DNA of 64,000 bases from Pseudomonas massiliensis (GTDB lineage Bacteria; Pseudomonadota; Gammaproteobacteria; Pseudomonadales; Pseudomonadaceae). Position numbers and translations under genes: made by a program. Below, in pieces: positions 46,730 to 57,248 of the stretch. The notes below the pieces were generated by a model. The model did no database searches. It was given only the letters and a program-made list of their open reading frames with translations, and had not been told where the DNA came from. Every line of letters starts with the position of its first letter. The stretch's first letter is position 1. The stretch lies in NCBI RefSeq assembly GCF_000826105.1, contig NZ_CCYK01000007.1:248001-312000 (forward strand). Direction: 5' to 3'.

Positions 46730-48832
46730 ATGATGAGTACAGCCGATAGCAACTATGTGCTTAGCCACACGGTGAGAACTGGCCCAGGGTATACACAGGC
46801 CGACCTCAGGGGCGATTGGGACTTAGCTTTCAATGTTGCAACGAGGCCAGACGGCAGGATAGTCATTGGTGGTCAAACTGAGACCTTGGCTTGGGGTTAT
46901 CCCGGAGCGCCAGGGGATGAATCATGGGGTTACAGATTCCAACATACAGTGCTCCGACTCAATGCCAACGGTAGCCTAGACGGCAGATTCCATGAAGGCG
47001 GCGTGGACATCGTGCCGGCCCCAATTCCTTCGGACGCATGGGATTACATAACATCCGCTCAGCCGGACGGAAAAATACTGATGGCGACTGCTGCTGATGG
47101 ATCCCCGAAGCACACCCTACATCTCCACCGGTACAACGCCGATGGCACCCCAGATAAGCATTTTGGCAATCACGGGGCCTTTGTTTTCGATACCCCTGAA
47201 AATATTAATGGCTTTGACATCGACTTAAGCCCAGACGGGTCTCCCTATCTTAGTGCTGTGGGCGATAGCCAGGCAATGTTGATAAAACTTGACAGTCATG
47301 GTGCGTTGGTAAAGGGTTTTGGTATAGATGGTGTGTTAACCGTCGCCCCCGTTGGGGGCCCAGGTGATGTGTACAGGATAAGCCCAACGCTTCAACCAGA
47401 CGGAAACGTTTTGCTAGGCGTATCTTACCTGAGTGCTAGCACCGCAGGGGGAACCTCTGACACTGATAGCCTTGTCTACTCCCTACAGCGGTTTCATCAA
47501 GACGGTTCGCTCGACGAGCGTTTCGGTAGCAACGGCGTGCTCTACATCGCCGAGGATGACAACTTCAGCGTAAGCGAAGTAGCAGCCGTGCAGTCCGACG
47601 GAAAGGTGATCTTATGGGCTGGAAACCCTACAACGCATGAGCAACTTCTAGCAAGGCTTGATTCCGATGGCTCATTGGACGAATCCTTCGGGACAGACGG
47701 TAAAGTGGTGATCAAGGCAGCATCGCTAAACGACATCTTGGTGCAAGCGGATGGCAAGATTCTAGCCACTGGTAGCAATGACGAGGATATTTATATTACC
47801 CGCTTCAATGCAGATGGCAGTCTCGACACAAGATTCGGGAGTGGCGACGGCAAGCTTCATATTGATGGGTACAGTGGCGAGGAAATCCTGGACGGTGCAA
47901 GCGCTGCCGAGATTATCCATGGATATGCTGGTAAGGATGTACTGCTGGGGCACGGCGGCAGGGATGTACTGAACGGTGGTGCTGGCGCAGATATCTTTCG
48001 TTTCTCCGAAATAAGCGATAGCTACCGTACGAGTTCGCAAACGAGCATCGTCCGTATCCAAGATTTCAATCCTTCGCAAGACCGTATCGACCTGATCAAC
48101 TTGGGGTTCAGCGGAATAGGTGACGGACATCATGGCACCCTAGCAGTGCAAGCCAATGCTAACGGTACGAAGACCTATCTCAAGAGTTTTGAGGCTGACG
48201 CGTCAGGACAGCGCTTCGAACTGGCGTTTGACGGTCATCTTGCAGGACATTTGAACAGCACTAATATAGTGTTTTTCCCACCCACCATTCAAGGAACCTC
48301 AGGCAAGGAAATAATCACAGGCTCAGCATTGCCTGAAACGATTTATGGCTTGGCTGGAAATGACAAGGTTAATGGCGGAGCTGGAGCTGATGTGATCATC
48401 GGTGGCCTTGGCGCGGATCAGCTGAATGGCGGCGATAGAAGCGACGTCACTTTATATAGCAAACCCAATGCGGATGCAGACATATTTCGCTATACCGCGG
48501 TTGAAGACAGCTACAATACCGCAACGAAGAGTTTTTCAGACCTCATCGTTAACCTAGAGACATACAGCGATAGAATCGACGTTTCGGCTCTTGGCTACAC
48601 AGGATTTGGCGACGGAACAGGTACGACTCTCAAAATTGCGTACAGCAGCGCATTGGACCGAACGTACTTGAAAGATCTGGAGGCTGACGACCACGGCCAC
48701 AAATTCCAGATCGCCTTAACCGGTAACTGGCTTATGGAAATTGACGAGAGGAATATGATTTTCGCATCCCCAACAAATATCAAATTGCTCGGGGTAAGGG
48801 ATGAATTCGGGGAAGGGCAGGCTATAGGCTAA
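46730..48832 (+). CDS. RTX protein with delta-60 repeats and two serralysin-type C-terminal modules
   Basis: A protein of about 700 residues. The first 380 or so carry six delta-60-type repeats (pattern QPDGKILxxG...LxRxNADGSLDxxFG), which probably form a propeller. Then come RTX nonapeptides (LLGHGGRDVLNGGAGADIF), a module ending in a TYLKSFEADASGQRFELAF segment, a second RTX block (GLAGNDKVNGGAGADVIIGG) and a second module of the same kind. Calcium-binding ends of this sort serve as type I secretion signals or R-modules. No enzymatic domain is seen and no type I exporter is adjacent. Codon use is clearly less GC-rich than its neighbours, suggesting transfer. Start ATG 46730 or 46733. Confidence 0.85.
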   Translation: MMSTADSNYVLSHTVRTGPGYTQADLRGDWDLAFNVATRPDGRIVIGGQTETLAWGYPGAPGDESWGYRFQHTVLRLNANGSLDGRFHEGGVDIVPAPIPSDAWDYITSAQPDGKILMATAADGSPKHTLHLHRYNADGTPDKHFGNHGAFVFDTPENINGFDIDLSPDGSPYLSAVGDSQAMLIKLDSHGALVKGFGIDGVLTVAPVGGPGDVYRISPTLQPDGNVLLGVSYLSASTAGGTSDTDSLVYSLQRFHQDGSLDERFGSNGVLYIAEDDNFSVSEVAAVQSDGKVILWAGNPTTHEQLLARLDSDGSLDESFGTDGKVVIKAASLNDILVQADGKILATGSNDEDIYITRFNADGSLDTRFGSGDGKLHIDGYSGEEILDGASAAEIIHGYAGKDVLLGHGGRDVLNGGAGADIFRFSEISDSYRTSSQTSIVRIQDFNPSQDRIDLINLGFSGIGDGHHGTLAVQANANGTKTYLKSFEADASGQRFELAFDGHLAGHLNSTNIVFFPPTIQGTSGKEIITGSALPETIYGLAGNDKVNGGAGADVIIGGLGADQLNGGDRSDVTLYSKPNADADIFRYTAVEDSYNTATKSFSDLIVNLETYSDRIDVSALGYTGFGDGTGTTLKIAYSSALDRTYLKDLEADDHGHKFQIALTGNWLMEIDERNMIFASPTNIKLLGVRDEFGEGQAIG

Positions 48833-48901
48833 AGAATTTTTTGGGTACATACTCCCTTTAACTGGACTGGAATGGAGAGTTCACTCTCGGTAATCCGAGC
48901 T

Positions 48902-48949
48902 ACAATATGTCGAAATCTTGTACGATTGTACAAGATTTCGACATATTGT
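48902..48949. repeat. perfect 22-base inverted repeat after the RTX gene
   Basis: Arms at 48902-48923 and 48928-48949 are exact reverse complements around gatt, followed by CTTTATT. The stem is rich in A and T, unlike the GC-rich terminators elsewhere in the window. It can act as a terminator on either strand, as both sides are followed by some T or A, or mark the end of an inserted segment. Confidence 0.75.
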
Positions 48950-49044
48950 CTTTATTACAAGGTTGGGTAGATAAGTTTGCCGGATGCTTACGCTTCAGCT
49001 AGGCAGGCAGCTACGCCCCCCACAGGTTAACTTTTAACCCCAGC

Positions 49045-51411
49045 TCAATACACATCCCGCCGGTACCGCCCATTGGCCATCAAAGCTTCCACCTGGGCGT
49101 TTCCGAGTATCTCGCGCAGGGCCTGGTCCACGCCCTGGGCCATGCCGTCCAGGCTGCCGCATACATAAAAGGCCGCGCCCTCGGCGAGCCAGTGGGCGAG
49201 GTCTGCCTGGGCCTCGCGAAGCGCGTCCTGCACATACCGCTTGCCTGGCTGGTCCCGGGAGAAGACGGCGTCCAGCCGTGCCAGGCCGCCGCTGGCTTTC
49301 CAGCCTTGCAGCTCGGCTTCGCAGAAGTAATCGGTCGCCTGGTTGCGTTCGCCGAACAGCAGCCAGTTGCGCCGCTGCCCTTTGGCGATCCTGGCCTTCA
49401 GCAGGCCCAGCAGGCCGGCCAGGCCGCTGCCGTTGCCGATCAGGATCAACGGGCGGTCGTCCTTGGGTAGATGGAAATTGCTGTTGCGCCGCAACCGTGC
49501 CTCCACTGGTGTGCCGATGAGGGCTGTCTGGGTGAGCCATCCGGAACATCGCCCCAGGCTGCCGTCGGCCAGGCGATACTGGCGTACCAGCAGGCGCGCA
49601 CAACCCTCACTGGGCAGCGAGGCGATGGAATAGGCGCGTGGCTCGGTTGCCAGTACTTCCCCAGGCGGGAGGATTTCCAGCAGGTCGCCCGCGGACCAGT
49701 CGGCGTCGGGCGGTAGGGCCAACTCTAGGGCGAACAGTGGCGCGCCGGCGCTGCCGGGGTTGAGCAGGCGACGTTGCGTCAGTGGCCATGGCTGGAAGGG
49801 CGCGGGGCCGGTTTCAATGGCGGTTGCCTGGGCTGGCGCTGCCTGACAATGGGTTTCCAGGCAGTGCTCCCAGCGAGCGAGGGCGCTGTCGTCGCCGTTG
49901 TCCACCTCGATCAGGGGAAACAGCGGTTCGGCGCCTTGCGCGTGAAGCCAGTCGGCCAGGCGATGACCGAAGGCGCAGAACTGTGGGTAGTGGCGGTCGC
50001 CCAGGGCCAGTACGCCATAGCGCAACTGGGGCAGCGGCCATTGGCGCAGGGGCAGCTGTCGCTCGAACTGGCGCGCGGTATCCGGGGCCTGGCCGTCGCC
50101 GAATGTGCTGATCACGAACAGGGCTTGTCGTGCACCTTTCAGGTCGCTTTCGCTTACCGCCGCCAGGTTGACCACCTTGGCCCCCTGGCCACCGGCTTGG
50201 AGGCGTGAGGCAGCGTGCCAGGCCAGTTGTTCTGCATAGCCGCTCTGGCTGGCGAAGGCCACCAGCCAGCCCTCGCGGGCAGCGTCCAGGCCTTGCTGGC
50301 TGAGGCGGATCTGCCGCTTCTTGCGCCGGCGGTCAAGGTACAACAACCAGCCGGTGATGAAGAACAGGGGCATGCACAGGCTGGCCAGCGTGATTGTCAA
50401 ACGCCCTGGCAGGCCGAAGAAGCTACCGGTGTGGACGGCGTAGTTGCTATCGAACAGTTGTTCGCCCAAAGGCTTGGCGGCGTAACGGTCATGCCTGAGC
50501 AGCGTGCCCGTGAGCGGGTCCAGCACCACAGGGTTGAAGGCGCGCTCATGAGGGGAGGTGGTCAACAGGTAAAAGCCATTGGCCGGCTGCCCAGCGCCAC
50601 CGGGCAAGCGCAGGTTGGCGCTGGTCATGGTGGGGCCGGCGGCGGTTTGAAGGGACTGCCAGGCGGCATCCCAGTCCATCCTGACGGCCGGGCCAGCCCC
50701 GGGTCTGCCACGGCCTTCGCCGCCACGCATGGGTGGGGCTGTATCGGTAAGCAGGCGGGCAGCGCCGTCACGGAACCAATCATAGGACCAGACCAGCCCG
50801 GTACAGGCCGAGACCAGGTAGAACAACAGGCACCAGGTCCCTGCCACGGCGTGGAGGTCCCAGTTGAAGGCGCGCCCGCGCTTGGCCCAGTCGAGGGTCA
50901 GCCAGGCCCGCCAGCTCCCCAGATTTTTGGGCCAGCGCAGGTACAGGCCGGACACGCAGAAGAACAGCAGCATCAGCGTGCAGGCGGCAGTGATCTGCTT
51001 GCCCACTTCGCCCAGACCGAGGAAGCGGTGCAACCGTAGCACCAGGGCGAAAAAGTCCTGGCCGGTGATTTGGCCACGCAGCTCGCCGGTGAAGGGGTCG
51101 AAATAGCGCGTCGGGCCCCGGCGCTCCCCTGGCGCAGGCGCATAGAAGACGCGGGAGGTCAGCCCGGTGGTGGTTTCTATCCACAGGCCGCTCACCTTGC
51201 CCAGCGCCTCGGTCTCTAGCCTGGCTACCAGTTGCGAAGGTGGAAGGATGCCGGTTTCGCGTATCTCCACCCGGAGCGTATCCGGGTTGAGCGCTCGCAG
51301 GATCTCATCCTGAAAAGAATACAGGGCCCCGGTGATACCCATGAAGGCCAGCACCAGCCCGGCGCTGATGCCGAAGAACCAATGAAGCTGAAACACCGTT
51401 TTCTTGAACAC
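49045..51411 (-). CDS. piuB: PiuB: PepSY membrane-flavodoxin-reductase fusion protein
   Basis: A 788-residue inner-membrane electron-transfer protein. N-terminal PepSY-associated membrane part (about 1-380, helices at 7-30, 130-155, 180-200 and 330-350; membrane histidines in QLHWFFG, RLHRFLG, DLHAVAG and AVHTGSFFG), then a flavodoxin-like domain ([30 protein letters not shown]) and a ferredoxin-reductase-type FAD/NADPH region ([37 protein letters not shown]). It probably reduces ferric-siderophore iron after uptake. The GTG at 51411 starts the usual [11 protein letters not shown]; the frame continues upstream to 51918 only by antisense chance. Lies after piuA. Confidence 0.9.
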   Translation of the reverse strand: MFKKTVFQLHWFFGISAGLVLAFMGITGALYSFQDEILRALNPDTLRVEIRETGILPPSQLVARLETEALGKVSGLWIETTTGLTSRVFYAPAPGERRGPTRYFDPFTGELRGQITGQDFFALVLRLHRFLGLGEVGKQITAACTLMLLFFCVSGLYLRWPKNLGSWRAWLTLDWAKRGRAFNWDLHAVAGTWCLLFYLVSACTGLVWSYDWFRDGAARLLTDTAPPMRGGEGRGRPGAGPAVRMDWDAAWQSLQTAAGPTMTSANLRLPGGAGQPANGFYLLTTSPHERAFNPVVLDPLTGTLLRHDRYAAKPLGEQLFDSNYAVHTGSFFGLPGRLTITLASLCMPLFFITGWLLYLDRRRKKRQIRLSQQGLDAAREGWLVAFASQSGYAEQLAWHAASRLQAGGQGAKVVNLAAVSESDLKGARQALFVISTFGDGQAPDTARQFERQLPLRQWPLPQLRYGVLALGDRHYPQFCAFGHRLADWLHAQGAEPLFPLIEVDNGDDSALARWEHCLETHCQAAPAQATAIETGPAPFQPWPLTQRRLLNPGSAGAPLFALELALPPDADWSAGDLLEILPPGEVLATEPRAYSIASLPSEGCARLLVRQYRLADGSLGRCSGWLTQTALIGTPVEARLRRNSNFHLPKDDRPLILIGNGSGLAGLLGLLKARIAKGQRRNWLLFGERNQATDYFCEAELQGWKASGGLARLDAVFSRDQPGKRYVQDALREAQADLAHWLAEGAAFYVCGSLDGMAQGVDQALREILGNAQVEALMANGRYRRDVY

Positions 51412-51452
51412 GAGGGTCGCTCGCTGAAATCGCCGCGGGCCATAACCGCAAA

Positions 51453-51480
51453 CGCCCCGCTGACCGAAGTGAGCGGGGCG
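51453..51480 (-). terminator. hairpin between piuA and piuB
   Basis: CGCCCCGCT and AGCGGGGCG form a 9-base-pair stem with a 10-base loop, read leftward after the piuA stop and followed by TTTGC. It would end or attenuate piuA transcription before piuB, allowing a high receptor-to-reductase ratio. Confidence 0.6.
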
Positions 51481-51500
51481 CTTGCCGTAGGGCGGCTTTG

Positions 51501-53759
51501 CTAGAAGTGGAAGTTGGTGCTCAGCAGGACGGTACGCCCAGGGGCCTGGGTCGCGAAGTGCGACGCATAGGCCTTGTCGTAGTAAGTCTTGTCCGTCAGG
51601 TTCTGCACGTTGAGCTGGAAGTCTACATGCTTGTTCAGCTTGTAGGCCGCCATGGCGTCGTAGCGGGTATACGAAGGCACGTACACGGTGTTCGCAGCAT
51701 CGCCATAGACCTTGTCGACATAGAACGCGCCGCCGCCGATGGTGACCTTGGGCATCAACTGGTAAGTGGTCCACAGGCTGAAGCTGTTTTTCGGCGTGTT
51801 GGGCATATCGTTGCCGCTGGTCTGGGCCGCGCCTGCGGTCACGGCGCCGTTGCGACCCGTCAGGCCAGCATCCACCAGCTCGCTGTCCAGGTAGCTGTAG
51901 CCAGCGAATACCTGCCACTTATCGGTGATCTTGCCGCTGGCGGACAGCTCGACACCATCGACCCGGGATTTGCCGGCGTTCTGGTAGGTATTGGTGCTGA
52001 CCAGGATGCGGGTGTTTTCTTTCTCTGTGCGGAAGATCGCGGCAGAGAGGGATACACGCTCATCGAACAGGTCCCACTTGGTACCGATCTCGTAGTTCTT
52101 GGTGGTTTCCGGCTCCAGTTCGCTGGTCGCGCTCCCGGCCTGCAACGGATTGCCTTCCGAGCCTTCACCCACCAGGCCACCCGGCGGCGTGGCCGAGGTT
52201 GCGAAGGATGCGTAGATGCTGCCGTTCTCTACCGGCTTGTAGGTGATACCTGCCTGCCAGTTCCAGAAGTTGCTGTCATTGCTGGCGTGGGTTGTGGCTG
52301 AGTTGGCGGTGGTGTCGAAGCTGTCGTAGCGGGCGCCGAGGTTCAGCAGCCATTGCGGGTCCAGCTCGATGGTGTCGAAGGCATAGAGCGAACGGGTATT
52401 GGCGGAAGTTTCCGTAGTGGCGCGGTTACGCGTGATGGTGCCACCGTAGGCGTCTTCCGGATTCGGGTTGCTCAGCGAAGTGCAGTTGCCGACGACGCTG
52501 TTGCCGCTACCCGTGGGCGAGCAGTTGGTCAAGCCGCTGGTGCTGTAGTTGTAGCCACTCACCCGTGTTTTCTCGCGGGTGATTTCCAGCCCGGTGGAGT
52601 AGCTGTTCTTGAAGCCCAGGGCACGGAACTCACCGAACAGATCGGTCTGGTTGGTGGTCGTTTCAGTGACCGATACGCGAGTGTTGGCCCGGCGCCAGAC
52701 GGTGCCATATTGGCTGACGTTGCGCTTGCTGTCGTCCGGCTGGGTCAGGAAGTAGTCCTGGCCGGTATTGCCGTGGCGCAGCGTGTTCTTCAAGGTCATG
52801 GTGTCGCTGAAGTCGTGCTCGAAAGCGATGGTGCTGATATCCGCACGACTCTTGCGGAAATCGCGGCCCTTCAGGCCGTAGAAATTGTCGCTGTCGCCGC
52901 CATCGACCGGTTTGTCGTGCACGTGAGCCGTGGCGGTAGGGGACGCGTAGCCATAGGGAATGCCCGAATCCGGCAGGTCATCGCTTTCCATATGGTAGTA
53001 GCTGAGGTTGAGACGGTTCGCGGTACCCAGCCCGAACGTCAGGGACGGCGCCACACCCCAACGGTCGTAATTGATCGCGTCACGCCCGGCCACGTTCTGC
53101 TCGTGGCTCATCAGGTTGAGGCGGAAGGCGGCGGTATCGAGGAACTTGCGGTTCACGTCCAGGGTATAGCGACGTGTCTGGTCCGAGCCGTAAACGAAGC
53201 CACCATCGAGGAAGTCGTAGGCCTTGGGTTGCTTGCTGATCAGGTTCAGGCTACCGCCGGCGCTGCCCCGCCCACCCATGGCCGAGTTGGGCCCCTTGCT
53301 CACTTCGATGGACTCGATCGCGAAGATTTCCCGACTCTGCGCGCCCGTATCGCGCACGCCATCGAGATAAGTATCCCCCTGTGCGTCGAAGCCACGGATG
53401 ATCGGGCGGTCACCCTGCGGGTTGCCACCTTCGCCAGCACCGAAGGTAATGCCGGGCACGGTGCGCAATGCATCCTGCAAGGTAGTGGCGGCAGTGTCCT
53501 TGATGACCTGCTGGGGCACTACGGTAACGGAGCGTGGAGTATCACGCAGGGGAGCGGTGTATTTCTGAGAGGCCGATTGCTCGGTCTGGTAGGACTCGCT
53601 CTGGGCTTTCTCGGTAACCGCAGTCGGGCCGAGAGTGACGGTGTTGTCCTCCTGCTCGGCAGCCTGGGCCAACTGAGCAGCGGACAGACTACCCAGCGCA
53701 ACGCCTACGGCCGAGGCGAGCAGGCGGGGTGAAAATTGGGTGTGTTTGGCGTATGGCAT
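51501..53759 (-). CDS. piuA: TonB-dependent siderophore receptor PiuA/Fiu
   Basis: A 752-residue outer-membrane receptor with a signal peptide ending near AQAAEQ (residue 34), a plug domain ([66 protein letters not shown]) and a 22-strand barrel ending in Phe (TNFHF). The gene order piuB-piuA-piuC identifies it. PiuA/Fiu receptors import catecholate-type iron complexes and are entry points for siderophore-conjugated beta-lactams. A candidate Fur site lies upstream. Confidence 0.94.
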   Translation of the reverse strand: MPYAKHTQFSPRLLASAVGVALGSLSAAQLAQAAEQEDNTVTLGPTAVTEKAQSESYQTEQSASQKYTAPLRDTPRSVTVVPQQVIKDTAATTLQDALRTVPGITFGAGEGGNPQGDRPIIRGFDAQGDTYLDGVRDTGAQSREIFAIESIEVSKGPNSAMGGRGSAGGSLNLISKQPKAYDFLDGGFVYGSDQTRRYTLDVNRKFLDTAAFRLNLMSHEQNVAGRDAINYDRWGVAPSLTFGLGTANRLNLSYYHMESDDLPDSGIPYGYASPTATAHVHDKPVDGGDSDNFYGLKGRDFRKSRADISTIAFEHDFSDTMTLKNTLRHGNTGQDYFLTQPDDSKRNVSQYGTVWRRANTRVSVTETTTNQTDLFGEFRALGFKNSYSTGLEITREKTRVSGYNYSTSGLTNCSPTGSGNSVVGNCTSLSNPNPEDAYGGTITRNRATTETSANTRSLYAFDTIELDPQWLLNLGARYDSFDTTANSATTHASNDSNFWNWQAGITYKPVENGSIYASFATSATPPGGLVGEGSEGNPLQAGSATSELEPETTKNYEIGTKWDLFDERVSLSAAIFRTEKENTRILVSTNTYQNAGKSRVDGVELSASGKITDKWQVFAGYSYLDSELVDAGLTGRNGAVTAGAAQTSGNDMPNTPKNSFSLWTTYQLMPKVTIGGGAFYVDKVYGDAANTVYVPSYTRYDAMAAYKLNKHVDFQLNVQNLTDKTYYDKAYASHFATQAPGRTVLLSTNFHF

Positions 53760-53797
53760 CGGAAACCTTCCCCTGGTTCAAGGCGGCGGAGAATAAG

Positions 53798-53816
53798 ACA
53801 AATGCTTATATGTATC
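53798..53816. promoter_or_regulatory. candidate Fur box between piuA and piuC
   Basis: ACAAATGCTTATATGTATC matches the 19-base Fur consensus GATAATGATAATCATTATC at 11 positions, in an AT-rich stretch that serves the divergent piuA and piuC genes. Iron repression of piuA is known in Pseudomonas; the site itself is a weak match. Confidence 0.35.
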
Positions 53817-53955
53817 AAACGAGAAATTTTGCTATTCGCTACATGATCCTGTTCTTCACATTCTATGGCGTGTTTACCGTGAACGGATACACAAACCCTT
53901 GCCGACGGCGAGTGCGAATCAATATCATTGCGCCCAATTTGCCCGAGGCGCTTCC

Positions 53956-54636
53956 ATGCTCATCCAGATCCCCGCGCTGTTCAGCCCAGATGAGGTTGCC
54001 CGTATCCGCGATGCCCTGGCGGCCACGGAGTGGGCGGATGGCAAGCTCACGGCCGGTTACCAGTCGGCCAAGGCCAAGCACAACCTGCAGTTGCCCGAAG
54101 AGCATCCGCTGGCCCGGGAAATTGGCGCCGCCTTGCTCGACCGCCTGTGGCGCAACCCGCGCTTCTTGTCCGCGGCCTTGCCGCACAAGATTTTTCCGCC
54201 ACTGATCAACTGCTACCGGGACGGGGGCAGCTTCGATTTTCATATCGATAACGCCGTACGCCAGCCTCGTGGCGGAGGCGAACGCCTGCGTACCGACCTG
54301 TCCTCCACGCTGTTCCTCAGCGACCCGGCCGAGTACGACGGTGGCGAACTGGAGATCCAGGACACCTTCGGGACCCAGGCCATCAAGCTAGCGGCCGGTG
54401 ACATGCTGCTATATCCCGGCACCAGCCTGCATCGGGTGCGGCCTGTCACTCGCGGGGCTCGTTATGCGGCCTTCTTCTGGACGCAAAGCCTGGTGCGCGA
54501 GGATGCCCAGCGGGCCTTGCTGTTCGAGATGGACGAGGCGATCCAGGCCCTGACCGCGGACATGCCGGACCACCCGGCCTTGCTCAGGCTTACTGGCAGC
54601 TATCACAACCTGCTGCGCCGTTGGGTTGACGTGTGA
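53956..54636 (+). CDS. piuC: PiuC Fe(II)/2-oxoglutarate hydroxylase
   Basis: A 226-residue PKHD-type non-haem iron dioxygenase. Iron ligands are H96 and D98 (FDFHIDNA) and H159 (SLHRVRP); R169 binds 2-oxoglutarate. The positions match those of the PiuC/YbiX family. The role in iron uptake is likely but the substrate is not known. Divergent from piuA. The ATG at 53956 gives [13 protein letters not shown]; an in-frame extension to 53899 was rejected. Its stop overlaps the Sel1 gene by 4 bases. Confidence 0.95.
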   Translation: MLIQIPALFSPDEVARIRDALAATEWADGKLTAGYQSAKAKHNLQLPEEHPLAREIGAALLDRLWRNPRFLSAALPHKIFPPLINCYRDGGSFDFHIDNAVRQPRGGGERLRTDLSSTLFLSDPAEYDGGELEIQDTFGTQAIKLAAGDMLLYPGTSLHRVRPVTRGARYAAFFWTQSLVREDAQRALLFEMDEAIQALTADMPDHPALLRLTGSYHNLLRRWVDV

Positions 54637-55388
54637 GCGGCTGGGCGCTGCGTCGGGAAGAGGTTCTGGATGCCCATGATGTCCAGGAGCATCTGGCTGA
54701 TACGCCTCAGCGAGCGGCGCAGGCGATCCTTTCAGCCGCCGCGGCTGGGCTGACGGAGGCGCAGGCCTTGTTGGGCCAGATCCTGCTGGATGGTCGCGGT
54801 ATCGAGCGCGACCCGGCGCTGGCGTTGCGCTGGTTCGAGATTGCCGCCCATGCCGGGCATTTGATGGCCCGCAATATGCTGGGGCGCTGCCATGAGCATG
54901 GCTGGGGGTGTGAGCTCGATGCCACCAAGGCGGCGGTACATTACCGGATATGTGCCGAAGCCGGGCTCGACTGGGGCCTGTACAACCTGGCCAACCTGCA
55001 GGCCACGGGCCGTGGCGTGGCGCGCGACGAGCAGGCCGCGGTGGAAGGCTATCGGCATGCCGCCGAGCTGGGGCATGCCAAGTCCATGAACCTGTACGGT
55101 CGCTACCTGGAAGAAGGACACTGTGTGGCTCGGGATATCGCCGCGGCTCACGCCTGGTACCGGCGCTCGGCTGAGGCGGGAGACTTCCGAGGGCAGTTCA
55201 GCCATGGTGGGGTTCTGATTGCCGCGGGCAAGCTCGACGAAGGGCTGGCCTGGCTGGAAAAGGCCCGCCAGGGCGGGCATGCCGCGTTCCGTGTGGTCGC
55301 CGCGCAGGCCTTGGCGAGCTCGCCGCTGCCGCAGTTGCAGGCATTGGCCTCGGCCTGGTTGGCAGAGGAAGCCTTGCCTACCGCCTAA
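54633..55388 (+). CDS. Sel1-like repeat protein
   Basis: A 251-residue alpha-solenoid of about five Sel1 repeats of 36 residues, for example [34 protein letters not shown] and [33 protein letters not shown]. Sel1 proteins bind partner proteins. The constant link with piuC in Pseudomonas suggests it assists the hydroxylase, though this is not shown. GTG start inside the piuC overlap. No signal peptide. Confidence 0.92.
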   Translation: MSGWALRREEVLDAHDVQEHLADTPQRAAQAILSAAAAGLTEAQALLGQILLDGRGIERDPALALRWFEIAAHAGHLMARNMLGRCHEHGWGCELDATKAAVHYRICAEAGLDWGLYNLANLQATGRGVARDEQAAVEGYRHAAELGHAKSMNLYGRYLEEGHCVARDIAAAHAWYRRSAEAGDFRGQFSHGGVLIAAGKLDEGLAWLEKARQGGHAAFRVVAAQALASSPLPQLQALASAWLAEEALPTA

Positions 55389-55418
55389 AGGCGCTTTCTT
55401 GCCGGAGCATGAGCCCCA

Positions 55419-55445
55419 CCCGCGCGATCGGCCGCGCGGGCTTTT
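55419..55445 (+). terminator. terminator of the piuC-Sel1 operon
   Basis: CCCGCGCG and CGCGCGGG form an 8-base-pair GC-rich stem with a 6-base loop, followed by CTTTTC, 31 bases after the Sel1 stop. Confidence 0.75.
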
Positions 55446-55469
55446 CATGCGGATGCAAGGAGCGTTTAT

Positions 55470-56036
55470 ATGGATTACCGCCCGGACCTGTCTTTCATCG
55501 CAACGCTTCACTCTGAACTGGACGGTTTCGAGGGTTTCATCGATTCGGTCGAGTACAACGCCGCCAGTACTCAGTACAGCCGCGGCGCATGGCTAACGCT
55601 GTCCACTGAGCGCGCTATCAGCCCACAGCGCTTCTGGTTCGGCTGCTATGCCCAGGCTGGCAAGCTGCGGTATGAAATCAAGACCTTCGATCCTGCCAAG
55701 CATCTGGACCTGCATCACAAGACCCTGGGCCTTAGCTACAACCGCTACGTAGGGCTTTATTTACCCCAGGCCGGTAAGCCCACCCTCTGGCGGGTCCGGC
55801 AAGGTCCAAGAGCCTTCGAGGCTTCCGGGCTTGGCCCCCATGGGGACGTCACCATTTCCACGCTCGAACGACAACTCCTGGGGCCCTCCCAAGAGGGCAA
55901 CCAGCGCAGGCTGTTGGACAATTGCTATGTGCGGGTGGCGACACGAGCCTTCAGGCTGCGCCTGGACATCGAGCGTCACGGCGTACCCCGGTTCGACAGT
56001 TTCGCCAGTGATGCCTTGCCCCGGCTCTACCGGTGA
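55470..56036 (+). CDS. hypothetical protein
   Basis: A 188-residue protein preceded by a good AAGGAG ribosome site. It looks beta-rich and soluble, with no signal peptide or membrane segment. Features include a central GKLRYEIKTFDPAKHLDLHHKTLGLSYNRYV region and a basic C-terminus (RVATRAFRLRLDIERHGVPRF). I do not recognise a family. It is convergent with speC and follows a terminator, so it is its own transcription unit. Confidence 0.75.
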   Translation: MDYRPDLSFIATLHSELDGFEGFIDSVEYNAASTQYSRGAWLTLSTERAISPQRFWFGCYAQAGKLRYEIKTFDPAKHLDLHHKTLGLSYNRYVGLYLPQAGKPTLWRVRQGPRAFEASGLGPHGDVTISTLERQLLGPSQEGNQRRLLDNCYVRVATRAFRLRLDIERHGVPRFDSFASDALPRLYR

Positions 56037-56049
56037 AGGCTGTTCCGGA

Positions 56050-56075
56050 AAAAGGGGCGCGCCCGATGCGCGCCC
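56050..56075 (-). terminator. terminator of speC
   Basis: GGGCGCGC and GCGCGCCC pair over a 5-base loop. On the minus strand the stem is followed by a run of T (CCTTTTTCC), a standard intrinsic terminator for the leftward speC gene. Confidence 0.8.
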
Positions 56076-56084
56076 TCGGGACGC

Positions 56085-57248
56085 TTACAGGTAGTAGGAC
56101 TTCAGCGGCGGGAAGCCATTGAACTCCACGGCGCTGTAGCTGGTGGTGTAGGCACCGGTGGACAACCAGTACAGGCGGTCCCCGCTGGCCAGGTTCAGCG
56201 GCAGGCCATACTTGTAGTGCTCATACATGATGTCCGCGCTGTCGCAGGTAGGGCCGGCGATGACCACTTCTTCCACCTCGCCGTTCTTTTCCGTCCAGAT
56301 CGGAAACTTGATGGATTCGTCCGTGGTTTCGATCAGGCCCGAGAACTTGCCCACGTCGGTGTAGACCCAACGCTCGACAGCGGTCCGGGACTTGCGCGCC
56401 ACCAGCACCACTTCGCTGACCAATACCCCGGCATTGGCGATCAGAGAACGGCCCGGCTCGAGAATGATCTCCGGCAGGTCGTCGCCGAAATCTTCCTTGA
56501 GGAAGCGAATGATTTCCTCGGCGTAGGTTTCCAGGCTGTTGGTGCGCTGGATGTAGTTGGCGGGGAAACCACCACCCATGTTGATCATCTGCAGGGTGAT
56601 GCCGTCTTCTTCCTTCAGGCGCTCGAAGATCACCTTCACCTTGGCGATGGCCGCGTCCCACACGTCGATGTCCCGCTGCTGCGAGCCTACATGGAAGGAT
56701 ACGCCATAGGGCACCAGGCCCAACTGCTTGGCCAGGATCAGCAAGTCCAGGGCCATGTCCGGGTTGCAGCCGAACTTGCGGGAGAGCGGCCAGTCCGCCG
56801 AGGTGGAGCCTTCGGTCAGGATGCGCACGTAAACCTTCGAGCCGGGCGCAGCCTTGGCGATGTTACGCAGGTCCGCCTCCGAGTCGGTGGCGAACAGGCG
56901 AACGCCCTTCTCGTAGAAGTAGCGTACGTCCCGGGCTTTCTTGATGGTGTTGCCGTAGCTGATACGCTCCGGCCCCACGCCCTGGCCCATGACCTTGTCC
57001 AGCTCGTAGATCGAGGCGATGTCGAAGTTCGAGCCTTTGTCGCGCAGCAGGTCGATGATTTCCACGGCGGGGTTGGCCTTGACCGCGTAATACACCTTGG
57101 CGAATTCGAACCCTGCGCGCAGGTCATCGTAGGCCTTGGCGATCATCTGGGTGTCGATGACCACGAAAGGGGTTTCCTGGGTGTCGGCGAAGGCCTTCAT
57201 TTTCTGGAAGGTTTCGCGGGCGTAGTAATCTTCGACCTGGATGGACAT
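56085..57248 (-). CDS. speC: ornithine decarboxylase (fold type III)
   Basis: Makes putrescine from ornithine with pyridoxal phosphate. It has 387 residues of the alanine-racemase/ODC fold: PLP Lys K57 in YYAVKANP, FDIASIYELDKV, FHVGSQQRD, GGGFPANY, EPGRSLIANAG and the catalytic Cys C335 in GPTCDSAD. The last distinguishes ODC/LDC types from diaminopimelate decarboxylase. Some relatives also accept lysine. The gene next to the piu block is the constitutive speC in Pseudomonas. Confidence 0.95.
   Translation of the reverse strand: MSIQVEDYYARETFQKMKAFADTQETPFVVIDTQMIAKAYDDLRAGFEFAKVYYAVKANPAVEIIDLLRDKGSNFDIASIYELDKVMGQGVGPERISYGNTIKKARDVRYFYEKGVRLFATDSEADLRNIAKAAPGSKVYVRILTEGSTSADWPLSRKFGCNPDMALDLLILAKQLGLVPYGVSFHVGSQQRDIDVWDAAIAKVKVIFERLKEEDGITLQMINMGGGFPANYIQRTNSLETYAEEIIRFLKEDFGDDLPEIILEPGRSLIANAGVLVSEVVLVARKSRTAVERWVYTDVGKFSGLIETTDESIKFPIWTEKNGEVEEVVIAGPTCDSADIMYEHYKYGLPLNLASGDRLYWLSTGAYTTSYSAVEFNGFPPLKSYYL

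Noticed and set aside
52353..53732. 459-codon frame antisense to piuA
   Set aside because: Lies within the receptor gene. Its Val/Gly/Ala-rich sequence reflects the reverse strand.
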